DNA of 64,000 nt. Source: Mortierella alpina. Its lineage: Eukaryota > Mortierellomycota > Mortierellomycetes > Mortierellales > Mortierellaceae. The notes below the pieces were generated by a model. The model did not search any database. It was given only the letters and a program-made list of their open reading frames with translations, and was not told where the DNA came from. Position numbers and translations under genes: made by a program. The stretch is taken from the NCBI GenBank assembly GCA_029449245.1, contig JANATF010000007.1:310001-374000 (forward strand), in the 5' to 3' direction. Below, piece after piece: positions 12,833 to 22,886 of the stretch. Within the stretch, counting starts at the first letter, position 1, and the number at the start of each line of letters is the position of its first letter.

Positions 12833-13055
12833 TCCCTGCCTCCCTTCCAGCGGGTTGCACATGTACGTCGCGAGGAGTCGTCCTGCTTTCAATGCGGAGA
12901 GCATTTTTTTTGTTGTTCCTACTTGCGTTGGCAAGTGCAAAGGGGAGAAGAGTAAGAACTATTCTGCCCGGCCTCCCCAATTATACCATTATTGTACGTC
13001 TGTACACAAAAAAATAGAATGTTTGTAAATACATGCCGATTTTTCTTCTTTCCAG

Positions 13056-14642
13056 TTATTTACTCGGTTTGTTTCGATCCGTTGTGATATTTGGCCACCT
13101 CTTGGCTGCCTGGTCTAGTATGCCTCCTACTGCAGAGCCAAAGGACTTGGCGCATGCATCCTGCCAACTTAGTCGTTGTATAACTTGATCTTGGTTCATT
13201 CGGCTAAGGATTTGTTTCCATTTGCCTTGAATGAACTTTGGTGAGCGTCCTGGAAGCCATTCCCTGTGGATCTCTGTCCAAGCGGGTCCTAGTGCTAATA
13301 GTCCCGAGAACAGGTGCTTAAGTTCCTGAGAGTTCCATCGGCCCGTCTTGGAAGGGGCAGATTGCTCAATCATCCGGTTCCACCGACTCTTGCATTGAGC
13401 CTTGGAGAATCCAGGTCCCATCCTATCAGAGACGACCTTCCATGCGATCTGATCTTCAGCAGACTTGGTATTCTTCATTTCCTGGATGATGGACTCCAAG
13501 AGTAAAGACTGCTCTGGTGTCCAAACGACGCGTGTCGATGACGGAAGTCTCGCAGATGACTTTGCTGATTGAGTTGGCCTGTCCCGGACTTTGCCTGTTC
13601 GTTTTAATCCGGTCAGCTGAAGCTTTAGCCACCTCCTCCTGCATTCCTCGCCGGTGTGCTCTCCTTGAATGGTTTCCGCTACAGCATCCCACTGACTGTC
13701 GGGTATTGCAACCTTTTCGGCGGGCCATATCTGTTGATCCTTGGGCACCAATCTTGCGACCACTTGAAGGAGAGTGTCCTTTTGCTGTGCCGTCCAGACC
13801 TGTCGCCTCCTCTCCAGTTTGGTATATTGATACCGCAAATGATTCACGGTGTAACGGGACTGGAATACGGTCTCTGCTATGCTGTCCCATCTATAGTTTC
13901 CGTGCTCTGCCACTGCTGCCTTCAACAGCTCCACGTCCGCCATCCTAAAAGGTCTTTGTTTTAAAAGGTTGCCTTTGACATTCCGCGGTCCCTGAGCAGT
14001 AGCATTTGCCAGTATACAACTCTGTTGCAGCTGCTGTTGTTCCAGTCTTTGCTGTTGCTTCAATTCCCGCCATTGCTTCTCACACGAGGAAGCGTTGATC
14101 CCTATGTAATCAGCGATCTTATTCCAGCCGAGTCGTTTAGCAACGAGGGTTTCAAGGATGGCGTTCATCTCTGGATGGCGGGCCCAGAAGGGCTTGCCAT
14201 TGTCTGGATCGAGCACTGCATTGAACCTTCGGTTGCAGGCTTGACGGGAACGACCAAGGGCTTGTCCGATCTGGTGCCAGGGTTGGCCCTTGTGACGGAG
14301 GGCAAGGAGACGGGAGTCGTCTTCGGGAGACCAGTAGGAGCTGTTGCGCTTTGAACTTGCAGAGTGGATGCGTAGTCTTGGGGATGAAGAGGGTGCAGAA
14401 GATGTGGAGAGTGCAGACGGTGTGAATGACTCTCTGGATTGAGGGCTGGGAGGTGATGAGAAGGAGTCGTTGGACGGTGGTGCGGTGGAGGATCGGAGGA
14501 GAGAGAATGATCTGATCAGTTGCTGGGGCGATCTTTGGACTGGCAGACTAAAGAGCTGAGCCAGGAAGAGAGATGCACTCCAGTGGTGCGGCCGAGTCGA
14601 CAGATGAGGCGGTCGACAGAGGGGAAAGGTGGCTCGAGGCAT
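13056..14642 (-). CDS. multi-SANT/Myb-like DNA-binding protein
   Basis: Intronless, 528 aa. After a Ser/Pro-rich N-terminus come about six tryptophan-spaced Myb/SANT-like helical repeats, between residues 105 and 505. They begin at YWSPEDDSRLLALRHKG, AILETLVAKRLGWNKIA, ELLKAAVAEHGNYRWDSIA, VWTAQQKDTLLQVV, VWTPEQSLLLESII and RWNSQELKHLFSGL. A Gln-rich linker follows repeat 2. Arrays of this kind bind DNA. The first 55 residues lack acidic residues and are rich in Arg, Ser and Leu (for example QLIRSFSLLRSS), so they could act as a mitochondrial targeting sequence. The start lies 425 nt from the divergent argininosuccinate lyase ATG. The target genes are unknown. Confidence 0.82.
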   Translation of the reverse strand: MPRATFPLCRPPHLSTRPHHWSASLFLAQLFSLPVQRSPQQLIRSFSLLRSSTAPPSNDSFSSPPSPQSRESFTPSALSTSSAPSSSPRLRIHSASSKRNSSYWSPEDDSRLLALRHKGQPWHQIGQALGRSRQACNRRFNAVLDPDNGKPFWARHPEMNAILETLVAKRLGWNKIADYIGINASSCEKQWRELKQQQRLEQQQLQQSCILANATAQGPRNVKGNLLKQRPFRMADVELLKAAVAEHGNYRWDSIAETVFQSRYTVNHLRYQYTKLERRRQVWTAQQKDTLLQVVARLVPKDQQIWPAEKVAIPDSQWDAVAETIQGEHTGEECRRRWLKLQLTGLKRTGKVRDRPTQSAKSSARLPSSTRVVWTPEQSLLLESIIQEMKNTKSAEDQIAWKVVSDRMGPGFSKAQCKSRWNRMIEQSAPSKTGRWNSQELKHLFSGLLALGPAWTEIHREWLPGRSPKFIQGKWKQILSRMNQDQVIQRLSWQDACAKSFGSAVGGILDQAAKRWPNITTDRNKPSK

Positions 14643-14899
14643 GGAATGTCATGCTCGCGTGTCCCGGATCCAAAGGTGCACACAGGGCAGGCTGGTGCGA
14701 TGGATTGTCAGCGCGAGTCAACAAAGAGCGAACCACAGCCAGGCCAAACCTTGATTTCACAGTCCCGCCAGTGTGGCCACAGATCTGAGGCACTCTGACA
14801 CACACCATATCCCAACACTCACATCTTTAAATTTTCTCACACCTCGCAGCAGGTGGGAAGGAGCAGAGATACGCTGGTTGCTGTACAACCGCTGAGAGG

Positions 14900-14907
14900 T
14901 ATAAAAG
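14900..14907 (+). promoter_or_regulatory. TATA box of the argininosuccinate lyase gene
   Basis: tataaaag lies 161 nt before the ATG and is followed by a C/T-rich leader. It sits in the region shared with the divergent Myb gene. Confidence 0.55.
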
Positions 14908-15067
14908 GACCACTCTGTCTTGCTCTTCTCTGTCTCTTTACTCCCTCGCTCCGATACACCCTTCCCTGTCACTTTCACTCTCTAGCTTCTGCTTTTACCC
15001 CGTTGTGGTCCTTGCCTTCACTCACCACTGTACATAACATCCACGCCCTTCTACAACAAATATCACA

Positions 15068-16585
15068 ATGTCTGCTCCCGCTACTGACGCTCCTGCTGCC
15101 CGCAAACTCTGGGGCGGCCGCTTCTCCGGCAAGACCGATCCCCTCATGGAAAAGTTTAATGCCTCCATTTCCTTCGACTGCCGCTTCTACAAAGCCGACA
15201 TCGTTGGCTCCCAGGCTTACGCCAAGGCACTCGCACTGAAAGAGATTATCACCAAGGATGAAGCCGCAAAGCTGCACGAGGGACTCGACAAGGTTTTGGC
15301 AGAGTGGGAATCAAACAGCTTTCAGCTTCGGGACGGCGATGAGGATATCCACACAGCCAACGAGCGTCGACTCGGCGAGATCATTGGCACACCCATCTCT
15401 GGCAAGCTGCACACGGGACGCTCTCGTAACGACCAGGTCGCCACTGATTTCCGCATTTGGGTTCGCGACGAGGGACGCAAGCTCGTAGTCGTGCTCAAGG
15501 AGCTCATTGGTGCCGCTGTTATCCGCGCTGAGAACGAGATTGATGTGATCATGCCTGGCTACACTCATTTGCAGCGTGCACAGCCGATCCGTTGGTCACA
15601 TCTGATCTTGGCCCATGCCTGGTCGTGGCATGCCGATTGCCAACGTCTTGAGCAGCTTTTGGATCGCTTGAATCAACTGCCCTTGGGGTCGGGTGCCCTA
15701 GCAGGGAACCCTTTCCAGATCGACCGTGACTTTTTGGCCAAGGAGCTGGGCTTTGACCGCGTGATGCCCAACTCGCTGTACGGGGTCAGCGATCGCGACT
15801 TTGTGGCCGAGTTCTTGTTCTGGGCCTCTTTGACCATGGTCCACATCAGTCGATTTGCGGAGGACTTGATTATCTACAGCTCTGGCGAGTTTGGTTTCGT
15901 GCAGTTGGCCGATGCATACAGGTAGGCAACGTTTCTTACGCCCTTTATCGCTCTTATACCCTTCATTGTTGGAACTCGTTCTGGATTCTAATCTACCGAT
16001 TGTGACTACAATTTGTTTGATCTTGCCTCTTCTAGCACCGGATCTAGTCTGATGCCCCAGAAAAAGAACCCCGACAGTCTCGAGCTGCTTCGTGGCAAAT
16101 CTGGACGTGTTTTTGGCGGCATGTCGGGCTTTATGATGGCGTACAAGGGTACCCCCAGCACATACAACAAGGATCTGCAGGAGGACAAGGAGCCGGTCTT
16201 TGATGCCTACGATACCTTGATGGGCTCTCTCCAAATCACGACAGGCGTGCTTGCCACCCTCAAGATTCGCCCCGAGAGGATGCTCGCCAGCTTGAGCATC
16301 GACATGCTTGCGACCGACTTGGCAGAGTACCTGGTCCGGAAAGGTGTTCCGTTCCGTGACACCCACCACATCTCTGGTGAGGCAGTCCGTATGGCCGAGG
16401 AGCGCCAATGCACGATGGCTGACCTGTCGCTGGAGGACTTTAAGAGCCTTCATCCCTCGTTCGAGGCGGATGTGTCCAAGGTCTGGAACTTTGAGCAGAG
16501 CATTGAGAACCGGTGCACACCTGGAGGCACGAGCCGAGTCACTGTGCAGGCACAGATTGACAGCTTGAAGGAGTTTTTGCAGTAG
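15068..16585 (+). CDS. ARG4: argininosuccinate lyase
   Basis: Cleaves argininosuccinate to arginine and fumarate, the last step of arginine synthesis; cytosolic homotetramer in fungi. Two exons (15068-15921, 16036-16585) give 467 aa, the family's usual length. The fumarase/aspartase-superfamily signature [12 protein letters not shown] lies directly across the splice junction, which confirms it. Other hallmarks are [21 protein letters not shown], the [13 protein letters not shown] block, [16 protein letters not shown] (catalytic His) and [12 protein letters not shown]. The N-terminus has no presequence. Confidence 0.97.
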
Positions 16586-17166
16586 TCAGCCCATAGGTCG
16601 CGTAGAAAATGAAATACGATTTCCCACCCTATGAACGCAACAGTCACAGAAAGTGCCACCTTCAGTTTGTGAGCTGAGCTGAATGTCCCCTTCTTGCTCG
16701 ACATCACCACCCCTGTCAAAAGGAAACAGCCCCGCTCGCTTCCTATCGCCCCTTTTCTGTGCACCTTGTTGGCGCCATCGGCAACTTTCATCAGCTTCCA
16801 GAACAAGGAAGGCGGCCGCATTTCCTTTTGGATTGGACGAGGACCTTTTTTTTCGACGGCGCACAGCGAGGAAGTCGACCTGCAGCAACCCCATCAGCCC
16901 CCGTCTAGTGTTTTCGTGCAGGGGAATCGCATTCATAACCTCGAGTAACCCTCAGCAGCGTGGAACCTTTTGGTTGCTAATTAACATGTACGTCCACCGC
17001 GCGCTTTCCGCCTTGCATCTCATCCTGAAGACCTTGAGGAATGCACCGTTGCATCACAAAGTCTGTTCTAATTTGAAGACCACTTGCAACATCCAGACTA
17101 CTGTAAGGTCACTACAGACTTGAAGCCTTCGGAACACAGCATATCAACATAAATAACAACGGGATC
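16586..17166. other. intergenic
   Basis: No gene seen. It carries the 3' flank of argininosuccinate lyase and the promoter of the RNA-binding protein gene. Confidence 0.5.
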
Positions 17167-20100
17167 ATGAGTTTGCGAGGTCGACAGCTCTTTGTCGGGA
17201 ACGTAAGTTACATATCGCGTCAAGGATGCACCAGATTAGACGATCCCTTTCACCCGCGTTCGATGTATTACATTTTTTGTTACATCGAAGCAGCGCGCAT
17301 GCACGATCAGAGCCCAAATGTGCTAATAGCATTGCTTCTTCTTTTCGTTCTCCTGCACTGTAGATTCCGTTTTCGGGTACGATAGTATTTACATGCCGTT
17401 CAAATAGCAGCACAGCTCAAAAATGTGGAACACCAAGGATGCGGGAATGGATACTTACACGATCGACTACGTCTGACGCAATCTCGTTCCTTTCTGAATT
17501 TGCTTTTATGTGCATCCTTTTTACCTCTGCGGAAAAAAACACACACACCAGTTGGCTGGCAGGACCTCAAGGTAAACCTACAGGACAAAAAGTGGGGAGC
17601 TCAAATTCCTCCGCAGATTTTAACAACCATGGTTTAATGTTAATAGGATTTGTTCCGCGGAGCAGGAGTGGTTCAGCGCGCCAATGTCATGCTAGGACGC
17701 GATGGCAGGTCAAAAGGTCATGGAATTGTTCTCTTTGCGACGGCCGAAGATGCCACAAAGGCACAGGGTATGGCTTTATTCTCATGCGAGAATTGCATGC
17801 TTGTCAACTCAAGTGCGGTAGAGAGGTTCACACTCACGTTTATGTGACATGTACTTACTGCTTGTTAGAGATGTTCAACGCCTACGAGTGGCATGGACGT
17901 CCACTGGAGGTCAGAGAGGTACGGTTTACTATCAGTGACCATTTGGAACACATTCTCGTAAGAGCAAGTCAATATAAATCGCACACTAATCTCGTCAATG
18001 GCCCTTTGGTGATTCTCTGTGTTAAAATAGGATCGAAGTATTGTCGATTATGTGCCGAGAAAACCGGAACAGACACATCAAGAGGTATGGCAAATGACCA
18101 AAGTAAAGTGCAGGGTGAATATGTCAGACTTCTTTGCTCACCACCTGCAACGCGTTCGCCCTCTTAGGATGTGAACGACCTCACAGAATCACTGGAAAAG
18201 AAATTGTCGGTGAAGCCCAATTCGGATGCAAATGAGCACGAACCACTGAACGCCGAGGACAAGGAAGATGCACTCAAAGACGACGTCTCTGTGAATGGAG
18301 CGCCGAAGCCTATTCAAGGACGCACCATTCATGTGGGAAATGTATGTGTACTCGTTTCATATGCTTGGTACTGCACACCAAGAAGAGAGTTATGTACTGA
18401 CAGTTTGTTTCTGTTTACTAGATTCCATTTCGGGTGAGGTGGCAGGACTTGAAAGATCTATTCCGTAAGGCGGGTCATGTCGTTAGAGCGGATGTTGCTA
18501 TGGGGCCTGATAGCCGCTCCAGAGGCTTTGGTACCGTGATCTTTATGCACGAGGACGAGGCCAAAAAGGCGATAGGTATGAGATGCATGGCTCTGGTCTT
18601 ATTATCTTTATGAATTGGTATCAATGATATTAATACACGATCTATTGCTCGTTCTTTCTTTGGGTGCTGGTTTTAGCAATGTTTGATCAATACCAGTGGC
18701 AGGATCGTGTGATTCAAGTGCAGGAAGAAAGAACTGGACAGGAGAATGGCCGCCATCAGGACGGAGTGTCTCATGGTGCAGGTCCAGGACCATATCACTC
18801 TGGACCATACCATGTACGAAGAAAGTCGATCATGGGTTCCTCCATGCGTAATTATGGATTTCATCGCCTGATAGCTACTTTTTCTTCACCATATTAGAGA
18901 AATTTTCCTCCAGCAAACAATTTCGCTGCAGGTCGACAGGTGTTTGTGGGCAATGTAAGATTTTTTTCTTTTGCAGAGACGGGCGCTTTCGTGCCATCAC
19001 TTTACTTAGCATTAACGATTTGACGAAAACGAAATCTCTCCATAGCTCCCTTTTCAATGCCAGTGGCAGGATCTCAAGGATTTATTCCGAAAGGCAGGAA
19101 ATATTGTGCGAGCGGACGTGGCGCACGGATTTGATGGAAGGAGCAGGGGGTTCGGGTCTGTTTTGTTTGGCACGCCAGAGGAAGCTAGGATTGCAATTGG
19201 TGAGTTTTTAAAGTGTTGTATTTGTTGAAATGCACAGTTTTGTGAATGTGCTACTAGTGCTGATGCGCTTTTACGCTTCTCTTTTTGGCAGCCACATTTG
19301 ATAACTACGATTACAATGGACGCGTTCTTCGCGTTCACTATGATCGATTCACGCCTATGAGCCACGGGCCGCCCATGCATGGAAATATGGGACCTATGAT
19401 TCATCCGCACCCTTCACACCACCCACACCCGCACGCCCACCACCAACCTCACCACCATGCACATCGCATGCATCCAATGCACGCGCAGCATGGGTTTCAC
19501 GGAAACTTTCACCAGCCTCAGATGATGCCTCTTGGAAGCCACCCTATGGGCGGACCCTTCACCATGGGGCCACCTCCTTTTGGTGGCAGTGGCTTTTCAC
19601 CCACTTTGCTCGGCCCAGGGTCCAACCAGGCAGAGTACTCTACAGGGGATGGGTCTGCTGATGGCTCCCCCAACCCTTCGGACTTGCAGGGAATTGCGAC
19701 AGGCAATGGGATATCGTCCCCTCCCCAGTTTGATTCTACATCAACGTCTTCAGGCGGATTGGCTCCACTCAATGCCGCATCTGTCGGGATGGCCCCAGGA
19801 GCTTTCTCGTCATCTGCGGGCTTGCATCCTGGATCACCCGCGCAGCAGTATCCGTTTCTGCCTCATTTGGGTCCTATCGGCAAACCAGCCCTGCCTCATG
19901 GTCATCTGAATGAGCAGCACAGCGGCATTGGATCAGGATTGTTAGACGACACTACAGATGGCTTAGCGGATGCCAACAGCGAGGGGGTGTTTGTGCCGCT
20001 CAATGGTGGTAACCCATATCAGTTTGGAAGCAGTGGTGCGAACGGAGGCATCAGCTTGGAGGATGGTTCCGTGGCGAGGGACTTTGGACATGATGGTGAG

Positions 20101-20655
20101 CAGGATGAAGGGTCCAGGAATGGAACTATCAACAGCCACAGCAGTGCATTCTCGCCTGGTTTCTACATGTATCCAGGGTTTGGGCAGACCCAGCAACAGC
20201 ATCAGCATCAGCATCAGCACCAGCAACAACACCATCAGCAGAATCTCTTTCAGCAGCATCACCAGGTTCCACCGCCTCCTGGGTATGGTCATTATCAGGA
20301 TCAGCAGCAACACCACTTAGGACACCCTCGTGCCAGTGTGTTGGGATCCATGGGCGAAGGAAACAGCTCAATTGCACACGGCTATCCTAACCAGCCGGAA
20401 TGGATAGCCCATCCGAATAGTTTCATGATGGGACCGCCTCAGCATATGTACGGGTCATTGTCTTTTGGACAGTATGAGCACCATCGCGGTCTAGGGGACG
20501 AGGAAGAAGAGGAAGTGAACGAGACTGGCGCAACCGACGAGCATCATATTCAGGACCAGCACTCTCATGCTCATCATCATCACCATCATCAGCTACCAAA
20601 AACACAGCAAAAGCAGCAGGGCGAGGGGAACGAGGGCGACTTTTTGGAAAAGTGA
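17167..20655 (+). CDS. three-RRM RNA-binding protein with His/Gln-rich tail
   Basis: Twelve proposed exons: 17167-17202, 17364-17376, 17552-17571, 17647-17767, 17869-17918, 18031-18084, 18168-18341, 18422-18575, 18677-18813, 18898-18954, 19046-19199 and 19292-20655. All phases match and the product is 777 aa. Each RRM has the RNP2-like strand (QLFVGN/IPF, IHVGN/IPF, VFVGN/LPF), a WQDLKDLFR helix and the RNP1-like strand (SKGHGIVLF, SRGFGTVIF, SRGFGSVLF). The C-terminal 450 residues are low-complexity, with His runs near its start and end and a His/Gln stretch in the middle. The set resembles the yeast Gbp2/Hrb1 and hnRNP-M type of mRNA-binding protein, involved in mRNA export or fate. That role is inference. 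Confidence 0.88.
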
Positions 20656-21150
20656 GTCAGTACGCGGCCATCAGTGGCTATTAGGAGGTTTTGCGGTGAT
20701 TTGACTAGGCTATAATTCTAACATCTTGATTTACAATCGCCTGACACTGTCTAGGGCGCATTTCTGAACAACAACGAAAAAAAAAAGAACGAGAGCAGGA
20801 GATCAAAGGAGCATGTTGGACTGCACGGTCGGGATAATAGCATTGGAGCGCGGCATTTTGTTTTGGCGTCGTCAAGTAAGACAGTATAGATATAGAGAGT
20901 CGGGGTCAATAATAGTTTTGTACAGACATGGAGCGTGTAAGTGATCCAGGAATAACAGATGTGGGTTGGGAGGTTTTCCGGCTTACGCGGAAATTGGTAT
21001 CAGGGGGTCGTAGAGAGGTACACGCGTTAGTCCAGTGCAATTGACACTTCAATCCACGCTCGCTGGCTTTTCCAACGCGCACCATGGTCTCGAATGTAAT
21101 GGTGCCAACTACAGTGCTGGCGTCAAGAAATGGTTCTCCATCGTTTTATT
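20656..21150. other. intergenic
   Basis: 3' flank of the RRM gene and upstream region of the small peptide gene. No coding signal seen. Confidence 0.5.
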
Positions 21151-21156
21151 TATATA
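21151..21156 (+). promoter_or_regulatory. TATA box of the secreted peptide gene
   Basis: tatata lies about 100 nt before the ATG, followed by an A-rich leader. Confidence 0.45.
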
Positions 21157-21252
21157 GGATCCAAAAATTGACATCATCAAAAAATCAGCATTCCTCTTCC
21201 TTCGATACACCAACCAAGAAACAAAAAAAAACAAAAAGCATTCAAGTTGACA

Positions 21253-21587
21253 ATGAAGGCTGCCAAGATCTCCATAATCCTCGCTGCTACGATCGCCATT
21301 ATGGCCACTGCCGTTGTTGCCACTCCCGTTCAAGGTAAACTAGCGTTCATGAACGCTCTTTGAATTATAAAGAACAATGTAGGGGCGCTGCTGCTCGGTA
21401 ATTTCGATGGAGGTACAAGGAGATGCTAATAATGACTTTGATGATCACTTGGAACACGTTTATAGTCGCTGCGGAGGACGTTTCGGTCTTGGAGGACAAC
21501 GTGAACACCCTTGAGAAGCGCAACAACATGTGTGGTAAAAAGCGGTGCCACGGCCGCTGCGTTTTGCTTTGGTGCATCCCCAATTAG
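21253..21587 (+). CDS. small secreted Cys-rich peptide precursor with Kex2 site
   Basis: Two exons (21253-21334, 21466-21587) give 67 aa. Residues 1-24 form a clear signal peptide (KAAKISIILAATIAIMATAV). A short acidic propeptide (EDVSVLEDNVNTLEKR) ends in Lys-Arg, the Kex2 protease site. The remaining 21 residues carry four cysteines (MCGKKRCHGRC...WC), enough for two disulfides, and are basic. The architecture fits a processed, secreted mini-peptide such as an antimicrobial or signalling peptide. I do not recognise the family. A convergent gene for another secreted protein follows. Confidence 0.72.
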
Positions 21588-21803
21588 TGTGCATAAAGAA
21601 AGTCGATAGACAAAGCACGTTTCCTGCACTTTTCTTGCCTTTGTCAACCTTTGATAAAGTTGAAATACACGCCCGAGCACAATTGTAGGATCGCTGTTTA
21701 TGGATGTTATGTGAACATGCACAAATACGTTTTAATTGTTGATTATATGTAGCAGTTCCCAGGTGCAGTTTGCAGCTATGCCTCATTGTTATTTCCCCCT
21801 TCC

Positions 21804-22166
21804 TTAGGATGTCGCAAAGGGTTCTTTGTTCTTACTTGGATGAACCAAATGCTGCTCTGACGCGTCAACCTCTTTCAGTTCGCTGCGTCGTTTCAATGTG
21901 GCCATCTCGCCTTGTTCGTTGTAAGACGAGAATGAATGTGAGGCGATGTACTCCTCAGCGGAAGAGCCTGATCCGAGAGCGTTTACGGCATCGCGCTTCT
22001 TCAGCCTGCTTGAAGCCCCGGGCCATCCTTGAGGAAAGGTTTTGGGCGTCGATGAAATAGGAGGAAGTAAACCCCGGGTTGAGAGGACCGCAGAGGCGGG
22101 GAGGGCAACGACAGCACTCGTAGCAAAGGCGAGAATTGCGCAAAGAATGGCTGTGGTTCGCATCAT
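21804..22166 (-). CDS. small secreted protein with repeated Kex2 sites
   Basis: Single exon, 120 aa from the ATG-ATG pair at 22161-22166. The signal peptide is strong (TTAILCAILAFATSAVVALP). Two dibasic processing sites, RLKKR and LKRR, would release an internal peptide of about 35 residues that starts DAVNALGSGSS, plus a hydrophilic C-terminal peptide. The peptides contain no cysteine, unlike the neighbour at 21253-21587. A secreted peptide-precursor role is inferred from architecture only. An ATG further upstream, at 22262, would hide the signal peptide, so it was not used. Confidence 0.6.
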   Translation of the reverse strand: MMRTTAILCAILAFATSAVVALPASAVLSTRGLLPPISSTPKTFPQGWPGASSRLKKRDAVNALGSGSSAEEYIASHSFSSYNEQGEMATLKRRSELKEVDASEQHLVHPSKNKEPFATS

Positions 22167-22886
22167 ATTTATTGGTTTGTGGGAGAAGGCTGAATGGCTG
22201 ATGTTTGAAGGTAGTTGGAGAAAGGCAAAGACGGAAAAGAAAAAGAAAGAGGCGAGAAGCACCGTGCAGGAATCGATGAGGTGAAGTTTGAAAACTCGAA
22301 TGGGTTTGTTTTCGATCTATAAGTCGCAGGAGACAGAAGCGACAGCAGGTCCCCCTTGAAGGAGGAGATCGATGTAGGCTAAGGACCTTGACGATGAGCA
22401 CCTCCTTGATTTGCTGCTCTGCGTCACCGCATGGCGATGGACGTGAGATGAGCACACTCAGGGATGTTGGTGCCTGGCTATGAGGCGAGTTGGTAGGAGA
22501 CGCGAGCTGAGCACTCCGTACGGGGTGCGTTCAAAGTCCTCTTCTGAGGGCAGACCAGCACGCCCAGCTTGGGCCTGGGTGTCCAATAGAGGCGAGTCTG
22601 ATGAACAGCATGCAGCATGCACAGACCCAGCCAGCGGTGGGACGCCACCAACCCGTCTCGTATGTGATTGCCGGCCAGCCCTCTTTTTTTTTTTGCATTT
22701 GTTCTCTCTTGTCTCCACTCTCCACTCTCCACTCCCCACTCTTACACTCCTCACTTCACACCATCCGCACCCTTGGCCAGTTCCTCCTATTCCGTGGAGC
22801 ACGCAACGCTCCCTTGGCACTTCATCACCCCTTTTACCGTCCATCCTTGCCACCCCTATTCCTTCATTTCCCCATCTCCCACTGAA
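22167..22886. other. divergent intergenic region
   Basis: Shared upstream region between the minus-strand secreted protein and the plus-strand M28 peptidase. 22690-22860 is strongly C/T-rich and reads as the leader of the peptidase. No gene seen. Confidence 0.5.
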
